Below are positions 43,919 to 52,165 of a DNA stretch of 64,000 nucleotides, one piece after another. The stretch covers positions 62,001-126,000 of the forward strand of contig NZ_JACAPR010000016.1 of NCBI RefSeq assembly GCF_013385635.1, written 5' to 3'. The position numbers and the translations under genes are program-made. Positions within the stretch are counted from its first letter, which is position 1, and every line of letters starts with the position of its first letter. The notes under the pieces were generated by a model. It did no database searches and was not told where the DNA came from. It worked only from the letters and a program-made list of their open reading frames with translations. Origin of the DNA: Pseudomonas gingeri. GTDB lineage: Bacteria; Pseudomonadota; Gammaproteobacteria; Pseudomonadales; Pseudomonadaceae.

Positions 43919-44806
43919 TTACCCGGCCAGCAGCGCACTCAGGTCCAGGTGTCCATCCTTCAATGGCGGGCACCAGTAGTAGCCGCCGGTAATCGGCCGG
44001 CTGAAGCGATAGAGTGCGTCGGCGATGCCGTCATCCAGCCCGCTCATGCGCCGCAGTTGGGCTTCGAAGGCGTCGAAGGTGCAACCGAACGCCAGGAACA
44101 TCAGGCCGGCGCCCTGCTCGTTCGACCAGGGCATGGAACGCCGCACGACAAACGCCTCCGGGGCAAAGCTCTCCTGCGCCGTGCGCTTGACGTGGGCCGA
44201 TTCCGGCGCGTCGTCCAGCTCTTCGTTGTCGCTCTTGCGGCGGCCCATGATGTTGTCCTGCTCGTGGGACGGCATGGCGGCAAAGCCGTCCAGGTCATGC
44301 TGCCACTGCTGGATCGCGGCAAAACTGCCACCACGCAGGCCGACGACATCGCCTGCGGCGATACCCGCTTCGACGGCGGCTTCGTCCACCGGATTCTCGG
44401 TACCGTCTTCATAGCCGGTCAGGTCATGGCCGGTCTTGTAGCGGAAGGCTTCGGTCATCTGCACCCGCTTCAACGCCGGCGCCAGCACCGCTTCCAGTTC
44501 GCGACTGCGGTGCAGCAACTCGCCACGGTCGTTACCGTGCAACCAGCACCACAGCGCGTGCTGGGTCGACGGGTTGTCCACACCCGCGCCGCTGATGGCC
44601 GGGAAAACCCGCAGGCCTTCCACCCGAGCCCCCAGCGCCTGCACCAGCGACTCGCCAAAACCGACCACGGCGCTTTTCCCATCCACCAGCCGGGAAAGAT
44701 TGTCGAGTGCAGCCGGCAATGCTTCGGCGGATTCCAGGGCAAAAAACAGGTGGCGTGCCTGCAGGGGCACAGGCTTGGCGAGGATGCCGGGCTGGTAGTG
44801 ACTCAT
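43919..44806 (-). CDS. DyP-type haem peroxidase
   Basis: A 295-residue dye-decolourising peroxidase. The signature GxxDG is in 'TGYEDGTENP', whose Asp is the distal acid. A His in 'ESAHVKRTAQ' is the likely proximal haem ligand, and 'FVVRRSMPW' supplies the distal Arg. The length suits class P/B (YfeX-like) enzymes. No signal peptide is present, so it is cytoplasmic or packaged; no encapsulin gene is adjacent. It is monocistronic with a strong terminator. Confidence 0.94.
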   Translation of the reverse strand: MSHYQPGILAKPVPLQARHLFFALESAEALPAALDNLSRLVDGKSAVVGFGESLVQALGARVEGLRVFPAISGAGVDNPSTQHALWCWLHGNDRGELLHRSRELEAVLAPALKRVQMTEAFRYKTGHDLTGYEDGTENPVDEAAVEAGIAAGDVVGLRGGSFAAIQQWQHDLDGFAAMPSHEQDNIMGRRKSDNEELDDAPESAHVKRTAQESFAPEAFVVRRSMPWSNEQGAGLMFLAFGCTFDAFEAQLRRMSGLDDGIADALYRFSRPITGGYYWCPPLKDGHLDLSALLAG

Positions 44807-45014
44807 GGGAACTCCTTTGTGAAAGGCGGGAGTTTACCTGTGTTACGACGCGAGTGCTGCTCGGAGCCGCTGATCCCGTCGCGCCCCCGGAATGGGGCAG
44901 CGCTTCCCCGACATGATTGAGCGTCTGCGAGCCGTGTGATTTGATGCAGGGTCGGGGCCGGCCTGAATGGCAGGCCCCTGATCTCCAGCGCCCTCAATTA
45001 TCAGGAAGAGAACG

Positions 45015-45497
45015 ATGCCGCACTCCAGAAACGAGCAGTTCGACCATATTGCCGAGCAGCTTGGCTACAACTTCGACGGTGAAATGAAGATCGGCGGCAA
45101 TTATGTGCCGGCGGTGCAGAACGATCTCGAAATCTATGTCAGCGGGCAGATCCCACGTGTCGACAATACCGTGATGGTGACCGGCCGTGTCGGTGCCGAA
45201 ACCACCCTGGAACAGGCCCGGCACGGGGCGCAGATCAGCACCATGCGCGCCCTGGCGATTCTGCGGCAGATGCTCGAAGGCGATCTGGGACGGATCAAGA
45301 AGGTGTTGCGCATCAACGTGTATGTGCAAAGCGCCTCGGACTTCACGCAACAGAGCGAGGTGGCCGATGGCGCCTCGGAAGTGCTCTACACGGTATTCGG
45401 CGACGCCGGAGTCCACACCCGAACATCGGTGGGGGTCTTCCAGCTGCCGAAGAATGCTTCGGTCGAAGTCGATGTCGTCGTGGCACTCAAACCGTAG
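45015..45497 (+). CDS. RidA/YjgF-family protein
   Basis: A 160-residue Rid-superfamily protein, starting after GGAAGAG. The core 'LEIYVSGQIPRVDN', 'NVYVQSASDF' and 'HTRTSVGVFQLPKNASVEVD' match the family, including the Arg in 'RTSVGV' at the place of RidA Arg105. RidA deaminates reactive enamine/imine intermediates from PLP enzymes; longer members like this belong to less-studied Rid subfamilies. It stands alone after the DyP gene, with a REP sequence directly at its stop codon. Confidence 0.9.
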   Translation: MPHSRNEQFDHIAEQLGYNFDGEMKIGGNYVPAVQNDLEIYVSGQIPRVDNTVMVTGRVGAETTLEQARHGAQISTMRALAILRQMLEGDLGRIKKVLRINVYVQSASDFTQQSEVADGASEVLYTVFGDAGVHTRTSVGVFQLPKNASVEVDVVVALKP

Positions 45498-45519
45498 GAG
45501 CCGACTTGCTGGCGATGGC
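45494..45519 (+). repeat. Single REP sequence
   Basis: GTAGGAGCCGACTTGCTGGC is a slightly degenerate copy of the REP seen at 35353 and 63274. It overlaps the stop region of the Rid-family gene. Confidence 0.75.
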
Positions 45520-45569
45520 AGCGACAGGCTGCCCGCACCGGCAAATCACGCTCTACTCAGAAGATCGAC

Positions 45570-46886
45570 TCAGGTGGTCAGTTGGTTGGCGAACTGACCG
45601 ACCGCGCTGACCACGCGCTGCGCACCGTCCTGAATCTCGACGATCACCGTCCCGGCCTCGGCCGCCAGCGCCAATCCCTCTTCGGCCTGGGTCTTGCCGC
45701 TGCTCATCAGCGACACCGCATCGCGCGCCATGTCCTGGTTCTTGCGCACCACCAGGACGATCTCATCGGTCGCCTGGCTGGTTCGCGAAGCCAGTTGCCG
45801 GACCTCATCGGCCACCACCGCGAACCCACGCCCCTGCTCACCGGCACGTGCGGCTTCGATGGCCGCGTTCAGCGCCAGCAGGTTGGTCTGTTCGGCAATG
45901 CCGCTGATGGTCTTGACGATGGTACCGATCACCTGGGACTGGGCATTGAGCGCCTCGATCCCGTCACCGGCATGCTGCATGTGCTGGGCCAGGTCGCGCA
46001 TCACTTCGACGGCCTGGGTCACTACCGTGGTACCGCGCTGGGCACTGGCGTCGGTCTGCAACGAGGTGCTGTAGGCGATATTAGCCGCCTCGGCCACGGC
46101 CTGTTCCTGATTCACCTGCTCGGTGATCACGGTGGCGAACTTCACCACTTTATAGAGCCGCTCGTTGGCATCGAGTACCGGGTTATAGGAAGCCTCCAGC
46201 CAGACCACGCGACCGTGGCTGTCCACGCGCTTGAAGCGGTCGGCGATGAATTCGCCAGCGTTCAGGCGTTTCCAGAACGCCTGGTATTCAGCGCTGTTGG
46301 CTTCCGACGGATCACAGAACATACGGTGATGCTTGCCTTTGATCTGCGCCAGGTTGTAGCCCATGCCATCGAGGAAACGATCGTTGGCGGTCAACACTTC
46401 GCCGGCCAGGTTGAACTCGATCACCGCCGTGGAACGCAACAGTGCGCCGATCAGGTTCTCGTGTTCACGGGAACTCTCGATGGTCCGGGTCAGGTCGTTG
46501 GAATAGATCGAAAAATGCCTGATGCGGCCATCGGAGTTGCGCACCGGCTGCACGATCGAGCGCAACCAGGCTTCCTGGCCATTGCCCCGCTGCAAGCGCA
46601 GGGCACCGCTGAAGTGCTCGCCACGGGTCAGGGCGTTCTTGAAGCGCTGGTGAAAGTCCGAATTCTTCAGGTAGGCCGGGACGAACTCGTCGATATGACG
46701 GCCCACCAGGGCACTGCTCTGGTAGAGCATTTCCTGGATGAAGTTCTGGTTGACTGACTCGATACGGCCATCGGGGTCCAGATTAAGCACCAGCATCTCC
46801 AGTTCAAGGCTTTCCTTGACCTGCTGGAGACTGGACAGTTCTTCGCGAAGAGCCGACAGCTCCTGCTTCAAGCGTTTGTTGAACAT
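45570..46886 (-). CDS. Soluble PAS-PAS chemoreceptor, BdlA-like
   Basis: A 438-residue protein from the ATG at 46886 ('MFNKRLKQELSALREELSSL'). It begins with a coiled coil, then two PAS domains (about 25-130 with 'GRIESVNQNFIQEML', and 145-255 with 'GEVLTANDRFLDGMGY'), then the MCP signalling domain with 'NAAIEAARAGEQGRGFAVVA'. No membrane segment is present. This architecture and length match BdlA of P. aeruginosa, which controls biofilm dispersal in response to redox or nutrient change. The open frame continues to 47165, but that region lies opposite a small gene and lacks family sequence. It is divergent from that small gene. Confidence 0.92.
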   Translation of the reverse strand: MFNKRLKQELSALREELSSLQQVKESLELEMLVLNLDPDGRIESVNQNFIQEMLYQSSALVGRHIDEFVPAYLKNSDFHQRFKNALTRGEHFSGALRLQRGNGQEAWLRSIVQPVRNSDGRIRHFSIYSNDLTRTIESSREHENLIGALLRSTAVIEFNLAGEVLTANDRFLDGMGYNLAQIKGKHHRMFCDPSEANSAEYQAFWKRLNAGEFIADRFKRVDSHGRVVWLEASYNPVLDANERLYKVVKFATVITEQVNQEQAVAEAANIAYSTSLQTDASAQRGTTVVTQAVEVMRDLAQHMQHAGDGIEALNAQSQVIGTIVKTISGIAEQTNLLALNAAIEAARAGEQGRGFAVVADEVRQLASRTSQATDEIVLVVRKNQDMARDAVSLMSSGKTQAEEGLALAAEAGTVIVEIQDGAQRVVSAVGQFANQLTT

Positions 46887-47063
46887 GGTGGGCACCGATG
46901 GGCAAAAGAGAAATGCGGCGATCTGCCATTGGCATCGGCTACCGGTATATTTTCTGAAGGATGTTTCCGAGTTATTTGTTGCTGCCAACCGTCGGGCTGT
47001 TCGACGGAATTTTTCCGACGCGCAGGGATCACCTCTAGAACAACAGGGAGGAGTTTCAGATCC

Positions 47064-47288
47064 ATGAGTACGGCAAAACTTTTTGTTATCGACTACACCC
47101 TTCACGGCAGTCCCAAGTCCTTCATCATTCGCTCCGAGCATATGGATAATGCCGAAGCCTGGCATTGGGCAAGCTGCGATGCCGGCGTGGGCCGCATCGG
47201 CAAGTTCGGTCGCGAACGGGTGAAAAAGACCAGCAAGCCCATGGCCGAGAAATTCGGCATCGAGGCGGTAAGCTGGCGCCAGGCCTGA
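47064..47288 (+). CDS. Small conserved Pseudomonas-type hypothetical protein
   Basis: A 74-residue protein from the ATG at 47064, with a strong GGGAGGAG ribosome-binding site. The sequence 'KLFVIDYTLHGSPKSFIIRS' then 'DNAEAWHWASCDAGVG' looks like a compact single domain and resembles small Pseudomonas proteins of unknown function (possibly the DUF6555 group; not certain). It is divergent from the BdlA-like gene and convergent with the phosphatase gene. Confidence 0.8.
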   Translation: MSTAKLFVIDYTLHGSPKSFIIRSEHMDNAEAWHWASCDAGVGRIGKFGRERVKKTSKPMAEKFGIEAVSWRQA

Positions 47289-47299
47289 GAGAGCGGATG

Positions 47300-47983
47300 C
47301 TAGAGCACGCTCAAGCTGTCCAGCTCCACCAGGGTGAAATGCCCACTGCCCCAGCCCGCCGTATCGATGTGATAGACATTGCCCAATACGGTGGGCTGGC
47401 GTTGCGGGGTGTGCCCGACCATCACCGCCCGCACTTCGCGAATGCCGCTGGCGTCATGGTTTTTCAGCCGTGTGCGTGACCACTGGCAGACCTCTTCGAC
47501 GGCAATCGGCACATCGGAATGGCCCAGCAGGTAATCGCGCAAGGCGCTCCAGGTGGCGAAAGGACTGTCGGCATGCACCAGCCCCACCAGGCCGAACCGG
47601 GTCTCGACCTCCAGGGCAATCGGCATCTGCGCGAACCGTGCGGCGAACAACCGTTGCTTCTGCGCGCTGCTGTCAAGAAACCAGCCACCACCGCTGGCGC
47701 GATACATCTCGTAGTCCAGGGGCAAGCCCTCGACATGCTGGATCGCCAGCGCTTCGTGATTGCCTTGCACCGCCGCGAACCAGGAGCGTCCCAGCCATTC
47801 CAGGGACCGTTCGCTCTGGGGCCCGCGGTCGACCAGGTCGCCGACACTGAACAGCCGGTCACGCTCGGGATCGAACCCGAGCCGATCCAGTGCGGCCTGC
47901 AAGCGGCTGAAATGACCATGGATATCGCCGACGGCGAAATCCCGGCCCCGGGTATTGAGGGGATAGTGAGCAAACCGGGCCAT
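47300..47983 (-). CDS. Metallophosphoesterase, PrpA-like protein phosphatase
   Basis: A 227-residue calcineurin-type phosphoesterase. The metal-site motifs are in order: 'DFAVGDIHGHFSRL' (GDxHG), 'FSVGDLVDRGPQS' (GDxVDRG), 'VQGNHEAL' (GNHE), 'LVHAD' and 'VMVGHTPQ' (GHTP). These match bacterial Ser/Thr phosphatases PrpA/PrpB and lambda phosphatase, including the length. It is cytoplasmic and followed on its own strand by nothing close, with the metallothionein gene upstream. Its natural substrate is unknown. Confidence 0.92.
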   Translation of the reverse strand: MARFAHYPLNTRGRDFAVGDIHGHFSRLQAALDRLGFDPERDRLFSVGDLVDRGPQSERSLEWLGRSWFAAVQGNHEALAIQHVEGLPLDYEMYRASGGGWFLDSSAQKQRLFAARFAQMPIALEVETRFGLVGLVHADSPFATWSALRDYLLGHSDVPIAVEEVCQWSRTRLKNHDASGIREVRAVMVGHTPQRQPTVLGNVYHIDTAGWGSGHFTLVELDSLSVL

Positions 47984-48036
47984 GGGCCGTTACTCCAGAA
48001 CCCTCCGGCAATCGCTGCCGGAGGGAAGGCACAATC

Positions 48037-48210
48037 TCAATCGTGCGCAGCCTTCGAGCACTGGCAACCGGCTGCCGTCGAAGTGCACGGCTCACCGTTA
48101 CGGTGATGATCGGCACAGGCCTGGCAGCAATAGGACTTTCCAGCACTGACGATGGGATTGCTGCCCAGCTTGCAGTTGCAGTGCGGGCAGTCGCAGGTTT
48201 TCTCGTTCAT
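48037..48210 (-). CDS. Metallothionein
   Basis: A 57-residue protein starting 'MNEKTCDCPHCNCKLG' at 48210, with ten Cys (positions 6, 8, 11, 13, 28, 29, 32, 42, 49, 51) and His at 10, 35 and 36. The pattern matches bacterial SmtA/PmtA-type metallothioneins, which bind zinc and cadmium. The open frame extends to 48270, but the Cys cluster begins at the chosen start. It lies just upstream of the phosphatase on the same strand. Confidence 0.92.
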   Translation of the reverse strand: MNEKTCDCPHCNCKLGSNPIVSAGKSYCCQACADHHRNGEPCTSTAAGCQCSKAAHD

Positions 48211-48318
48211 GAGGCGGACTCCATTTCGTGTGGTCGTCGGCGAACAGCGAAACGGCTGCTCGTTAACCAATGACTATAGCCCCGCCTCAAGGGTTCAGAG
48301 AGAAAGCGCCCGCCCACC

Positions 48319-49521
48319 TCACTCCGGTTTGAGCAGCGTCTCATAGTCCGGGCTGATCTCCGCGAGGATCATCAGCGCCGCCGCCCCCAACGCCACGGCA
48401 TCGTGCCCGGCGGTGCCGAGCTGGATGCGCGGGTATTCGCGATCCGAGCGACTGCTGATGGAGCGGTGCAAAGGCTCCAGCCGCGCCACCAGGCGGGCCA
48501 GGACCGCCTCCGGGAGGAAACCGCTGATCAGGATCGTTTGCGGATCGAGCAGCGATTCGAGAATGTTGATCGCCTGGCGCAATGCCGGCGCGGCTTCGTC
48601 CAGCCAGGAATCGACGCCGGCCTTGAAGCGCGGATCGTCAATATTCCAGGCGGCCAGGTCCTGGTCGCCGGATTGCCCCAGGTGCTCCAGCAGCGCGGCA
48701 ATCGAGATATAGCGTTCGAGGCAGCCCTGGTTGCCGCAATGACAGGCCTTGCCGCCGGGCACCACCGTCATGTGGCCGATTTCCCCGGCGTTGTGCCAGT
48801 GCCCGGAATACAAGCGGTTGCCCAGGTACAAACCGGCACCGAGGCCGCTGCCGATAAACAGGTGGACGAAATTGTGCAGGTCGCTGGCAATCCCGTACAG
48901 GCGCTCGCCCATGGTCGCCGCCGTGGCATCGTTCTCGATCAGTACCGGCAAGCCGACGGCCTGGTGCAGGCGCGTCGGAATCAGCGGGTCATCCCAGCCG
49001 GACATCGCCGTCGGCCCCACCGAGGTCATGCCTTCGACGCTGAAGGGGCCCGGTAGCGCCACCCCGACCCCGAGAAAACGCCCCTCGGGCCGTAGCACCC
49101 GAAACTGTCGCACGGTGTCGAGTAGCAGTGGCAGCGCGTCGTCGAAGCTCGGATAGCTGACCGCCAGGGTGACCTTGGCCTGGGCGTCACCGAGCAGGTC
49201 GAGCAGCACGCCGATGATCGAATGCTGCTCGACATGAAAACCGATGGAATACCCCCCTTGCGGGTTGATCGACAACGGCACCGGCGGCTGGCCGCGCCCG
49301 ATCTTCTCGGCCGCATGGGCCAGCAGCACGCCCTCTTCCTGCAGCTCGGTGACGATATTCGAGACCGTCTGCGCCGTCAGCGAAGTCAGCCGCGTGAGAT
49401 CCGCCCGGGTCAGGCGCCCGCCCAGGCGAATGGCTTCGAGAATCACCCGGCGGTTATGCAGGCGGGCGTGTTCGGCGTTGGTACCGGTGGTGACCGTACG
49501 GGTGTGCTGTGGATTTTTCAT
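48319..49521 (-). CDS. ROK-family transcriptional repressor (NagC/Mlc-like)
   Basis: A 400-residue ROK regulator. The N-terminal winged helix ('LTRADLTRLTSLTAQTVSNI') is followed by a sugar-kinase-like domain with 'GVGVALPGPFSVEG', 'LIENDATAATMGERLYG', and the zinc-binding 'GKACHCGNQGCLERY' (consensus CxCGxxGCxE). ROK repressors respond to sugars or sugar phosphates. It is divergent from a permease/kinase/deaminase operon and should control it through the inverted repeat at 49543-49569. Confidence 0.94.
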   Translation of the reverse strand: MKNPQHTRTVTTGTNAEHARLHNRRVILEAIRLGGRLTRADLTRLTSLTAQTVSNIVTELQEEGVLLAHAAEKIGRGQPPVPLSINPQGGYSIGFHVEQHSIIGVLLDLLGDAQAKVTLAVSYPSFDDALPLLLDTVRQFRVLRPEGRFLGVGVALPGPFSVEGMTSVGPTAMSGWDDPLIPTRLHQAVGLPVLIENDATAATMGERLYGIASDLHNFVHLFIGSGLGAGLYLGNRLYSGHWHNAGEIGHMTVVPGGKACHCGNQGCLERYISIAALLEHLGQSGDQDLAAWNIDDPRFKAGVDSWLDEAAPALRQAINILESLLDPQTILISGFLPEAVLARLVARLEPLHRSISSRSDREYPRIQLGTAGHDAVALGAAALMILAEISPDYETLLKPE

Positions 49522-49542
49522 GGGCCGATGATCGTCGTCGCC

Positions 49543-49569
49543 TATTAATTAAATCAAGTTGAATTAATA
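49543..49569. promoter_or_regulatory. Inverted repeat, likely operator of the ROK repressor
   Basis: TATTAATT, an 11-base spacer, then AATTAATA, placed in the divergent gap between the repressor and the permease gene. AT-rich half sites at this spacing resemble those of NagC/Mlc/XylR-type ROK repressors. Confidence 0.6.
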
Positions 49570-49728
49570 GTCGTGGCGTGTTTTTCTACACGTCGGTCGC
49601 AGTAGCTCCATGGGCGACCGCAACCCATAACAATAACGATACCGAGTCGATGGAAGCCCTCGCCGGCGCGCAGCACCCTTGCCACCTGCCCTCCACCTTC
49701 CGTCACTCGCATAAGAGGTCGTCACCGC

Positions 49729-51135
49729 ATGAGCACAACCACTCCCACCGGGCAGGGTTCGTCCGGCATCAAGCGCAAAATCGGTCTGTTTCCCGCCACG
49801 GCCCTGAACATGAGCCAGATGTGCGGCGTGGGTCCCTTTATCACCATTCCCACCATGATCGTCATCATGGGCGGTCCGCAGGCCTACCTCGGCTGGATCC
49901 TCGGTGCCTTGCTGGCGCTGTGCGACGGCCTGGTCTGGGCCGAGCTGGGTGCTTCGCTGCCCGGTGCCGGCGGGACCTACGTGTACCTGCGCGAGGCCTT
50001 CGGCAAACGTACCGGCAAGCTGTTGCCCTTCCTGTTCGTGTGGACCGCGATGCTGTTCATCCCGCTGATCATGTCCACCGGGATCATCGGCTTCGTGCAA
50101 TACCTGACCTGGTTCTGGCCGGACATGAGCCAGACCGCCGGCAACCTGATCGGCCTGGTCCTGATCTGGGGCATCATCTTCATGCTCTGGCGCAAGATCG
50201 AGTCGATCGCTCGCCTGAGTATCGTGCTCTGGGTGATCATGCTGATCAGCATCGGCGCGCTGATTCTCGCCGCCCTCAGCCACTTCCATGCCGATCTGGC
50301 CTTCAGCTTCCCGGAAGGCGCGTTCAACCTCGGTGACAGCAGTTTCTGGTTCGGCATGGCCGGCGGCCTGACCATCGGTATCTACGATTATCTGGGCTAC
50401 AACACCTCGGCCTATCTGGCCGGTGAAGTGGAACAGCCGGGCCGGGTGATTCCCAAGTCGATCGTGCTGTCGATCGTCGGCATCCTCGCGGTCTACCTGC
50501 TGATGCAGGTCGGCGTGCTGGGCGTGGTGGACTGGCACCGCATGCTCGACCCGGACTCGGCGGCCTACAAGTCCGTGGCCTCGGTGGTGCTCAGCGAAAC
50601 CTGGGGCAGTACCGCCGCGGGCGTGGTCACCGTGCTGATCCTGATCACCGCCGTCGCCTCGGTATTCGCCGGCTTGCTGGGCGGCTCGCGGGTGCCGTTC
50701 GAAGCGGCGAAGGACAAGGTGTTCTTCAATGCCTTCAGCGTCACCCACCCCAAGCATGATTTCCCTGTCTACGGCATCCTGAGCATGGGTGTGCTGACCT
50801 CGGTCGGCTTCATGATCGGCCGCCTCACCGACCTCACCACGCTGATCCAGTTGCTGACCACGGTGATGATCCTGGTGCAGTCGGTGGCCCAGATCATTTC
50901 GCTGTTCGTGCTGCGCAAGACCAAGCCGCACCTGGAACGCCCCTACAAGATGTGGCTGTACCCGATCCCGGCGGTCATCGCGCTGGTGGGCTGGGTCTAT
51001 ATCTACTTCGCTTCCAACCACAACGCCCCCGGCGCCTACCCGATCCAATGGTCGCTGGTGTGGGTCGCGGCGGGTTGCGTGGCCTATCTGTTCTGGGCAC
51101 GGGCACACCGGCTCTGGCCTTTCAACAAGAAGTGA
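49729..51135 (+). CDS. APC-superfamily permease of the amino-sugar/Amadori-like operon
   Basis: A 468-residue transporter with 12 hydrophobic helices. It has the APC signature 'GLFPATALNMSQMCGVGPF' in TM1 and 'GGTYVYLREAFGKRTG' after TM2, and C-terminal 'FNKK'. APC members import amino acids or amines. Here it is followed 8 bases later by a ROK sugar kinase and then by a SIS-domain isomerase/deaminase, so its substrate is more likely an amino sugar or an amino-acid/sugar conjugate (E. coli FrlA, for fructoselysine, is an APC precedent). It is likely controlled by the divergent ROK repressor. Confidence 0.9.
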   Translation: MSTTTPTGQGSSGIKRKIGLFPATALNMSQMCGVGPFITIPTMIVIMGGPQAYLGWILGALLALCDGLVWAELGASLPGAGGTYVYLREAFGKRTGKLLPFLFVWTAMLFIPLIMSTGIIGFVQYLTWFWPDMSQTAGNLIGLVLIWGIIFMLWRKIESIARLSIVLWVIMLISIGALILAALSHFHADLAFSFPEGAFNLGDSSFWFGMAGGLTIGIYDYLGYNTSAYLAGEVEQPGRVIPKSIVLSIVGILAVYLLMQVGVLGVVDWHRMLDPDSAAYKSVASVVLSETWGSTAAGVVTVLILITAVASVFAGLLGGSRVPFEAAKDKVFFNAFSVTHPKHDFPVYGILSMGVLTSVGFMIGRLTDLTTLIQLLTTVMILVQSVAQIISLFVLRKTKPHLERPYKMWLYPIPAVIALVGWVYIYFASNHNAPGAYPIQWSLVWVAAGCVAYLFWARAHRLWPFNKK

Positions 51136-51143
51136 TAGCGACG

Positions 51144-52145
51144 ATGTTCGAGCCGTTGAATACCCCGGGCGCCAAGGCGCCCACCCAAGGCGTGCTGCTG
51201 GCGATCGATGTCGGCGGCACCAAGACCCAGGTCGCCTGTTATGACCCGTCGAGCCAGCACCTGAGTACCCGCAAGCTGGCGACCCATGCCGATGGCCTGC
51301 GGGGCGAACCGGCGCTGGAGCGCATCCTTCAGGCCGCCCGGGACTGTGTCGCCGACTTTGGCGCGGTGCCGGTGGCCAGCGTGGCCGCCGTGTTTCCCGG
51401 CGTGGTGCGCGGCAGCCGGCTGTTGATGGCGCCAAACACGCCGGGGTTCGAAGAACTCGACCTGCCAGCGCTGCTCGGCAACGGCCTGGGCACCGAGGCG
51501 GTGATGCTCGACAACGATGTCAAGGCCGGGGCCCTGGCGGAAGCACGCTGGGGGTCGCTGGTGGGGATCGACGACGCGATCTACCTCAACCTCGGCACCG
51601 GGCTCGCCGCCGCGGCCATCGCCAACGGGCGCCTGATTCGTGGCCGCAACGGCGCGGCCATGGAAATCGGCTACATGCTGGAACCCTTCCTCGACCCGTC
51701 GCGCGCAAACCAGTGGCGAACCTACGAAAAAGGCGCAGCGCCCCTGGAAGAGTTTTTCTCGGGTACGGCCCTGAACCAACTGGCGAGCGAAATGCTCGGC
51801 CACGGCCACCGCGCCCTGGACCTGTTCGCCAGTGACGACCGTGCCGTGCGCCAGGCCCTGGAACAACGCATCGCCGGCATGGCGGTACAGGTTGCCAACC
51901 TCGCGGTGGCGCTGGATGTCAGCCGCATCGCGATTGGCGGCGGCCTGTTCCACCAGGCGTCGACCCTGGCCCCGGTGATCGAGCAACTGATCCGCCAGGT
52001 GGTGCCGTTTCCGCCGCAGATCGTCGCCGCCCATTTCACCCATGATGCGCCGCTCTGGGGCGCGCTGAGCATGGCCATGGATGCCGCCGGGTTGAACTTC
52101 ATTCCCGACGACCTCCTTTCCCTACCCGACAGCCCGCGCGGCTGA
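51144..52145 (+). CDS. ROK-family sugar kinase
   Basis: A 333-residue kinase from the ATG at 51144; the upstream open frame overlaps the permease and is not coding. The ATP loop is 'AIDVGGTKTQVACYD', and 'VMLDNDVKAGALAEARWGSL' has the catalytic Asp. 'LNLGTGLAAAAIANG' is the ROK DxGTG-like loop. The zinc Cys cluster of many ROK kinases is absent, as in some glucosamine or N-acetylmannosamine-type members. It probably phosphorylates the compound imported by the permease, before the SIS enzyme. Confidence 0.9.
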   Translation: MFEPLNTPGAKAPTQGVLLAIDVGGTKTQVACYDPSSQHLSTRKLATHADGLRGEPALERILQAARDCVADFGAVPVASVAAVFPGVVRGSRLLMAPNTPGFEELDLPALLGNGLGTEAVMLDNDVKAGALAEARWGSLVGIDDAIYLNLGTGLAAAAIANGRLIRGRNGAAMEIGYMLEPFLDPSRANQWRTYEKGAAPLEEFFSGTALNQLASEMLGHGHRALDLFASDDRAVRQALEQRIAGMAVQVANLAVALDVSRIAIGGGLFHQASTLAPVIEQLIRQVVPFPPQIVAAHFTHDAPLWGALSMAMDAAGLNFIPDDLLSLPDSPRG

Positions 52146-52165
52146 AGCACTCAGGTAACGCTGTT

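Noticed and set aside
49564..51435. 623-codon minus-strand frame opposite the APC permease
   Set aside because: Rich in His/Gln/Gly and Arg without domain pattern; antisense of hydrophobic helices.
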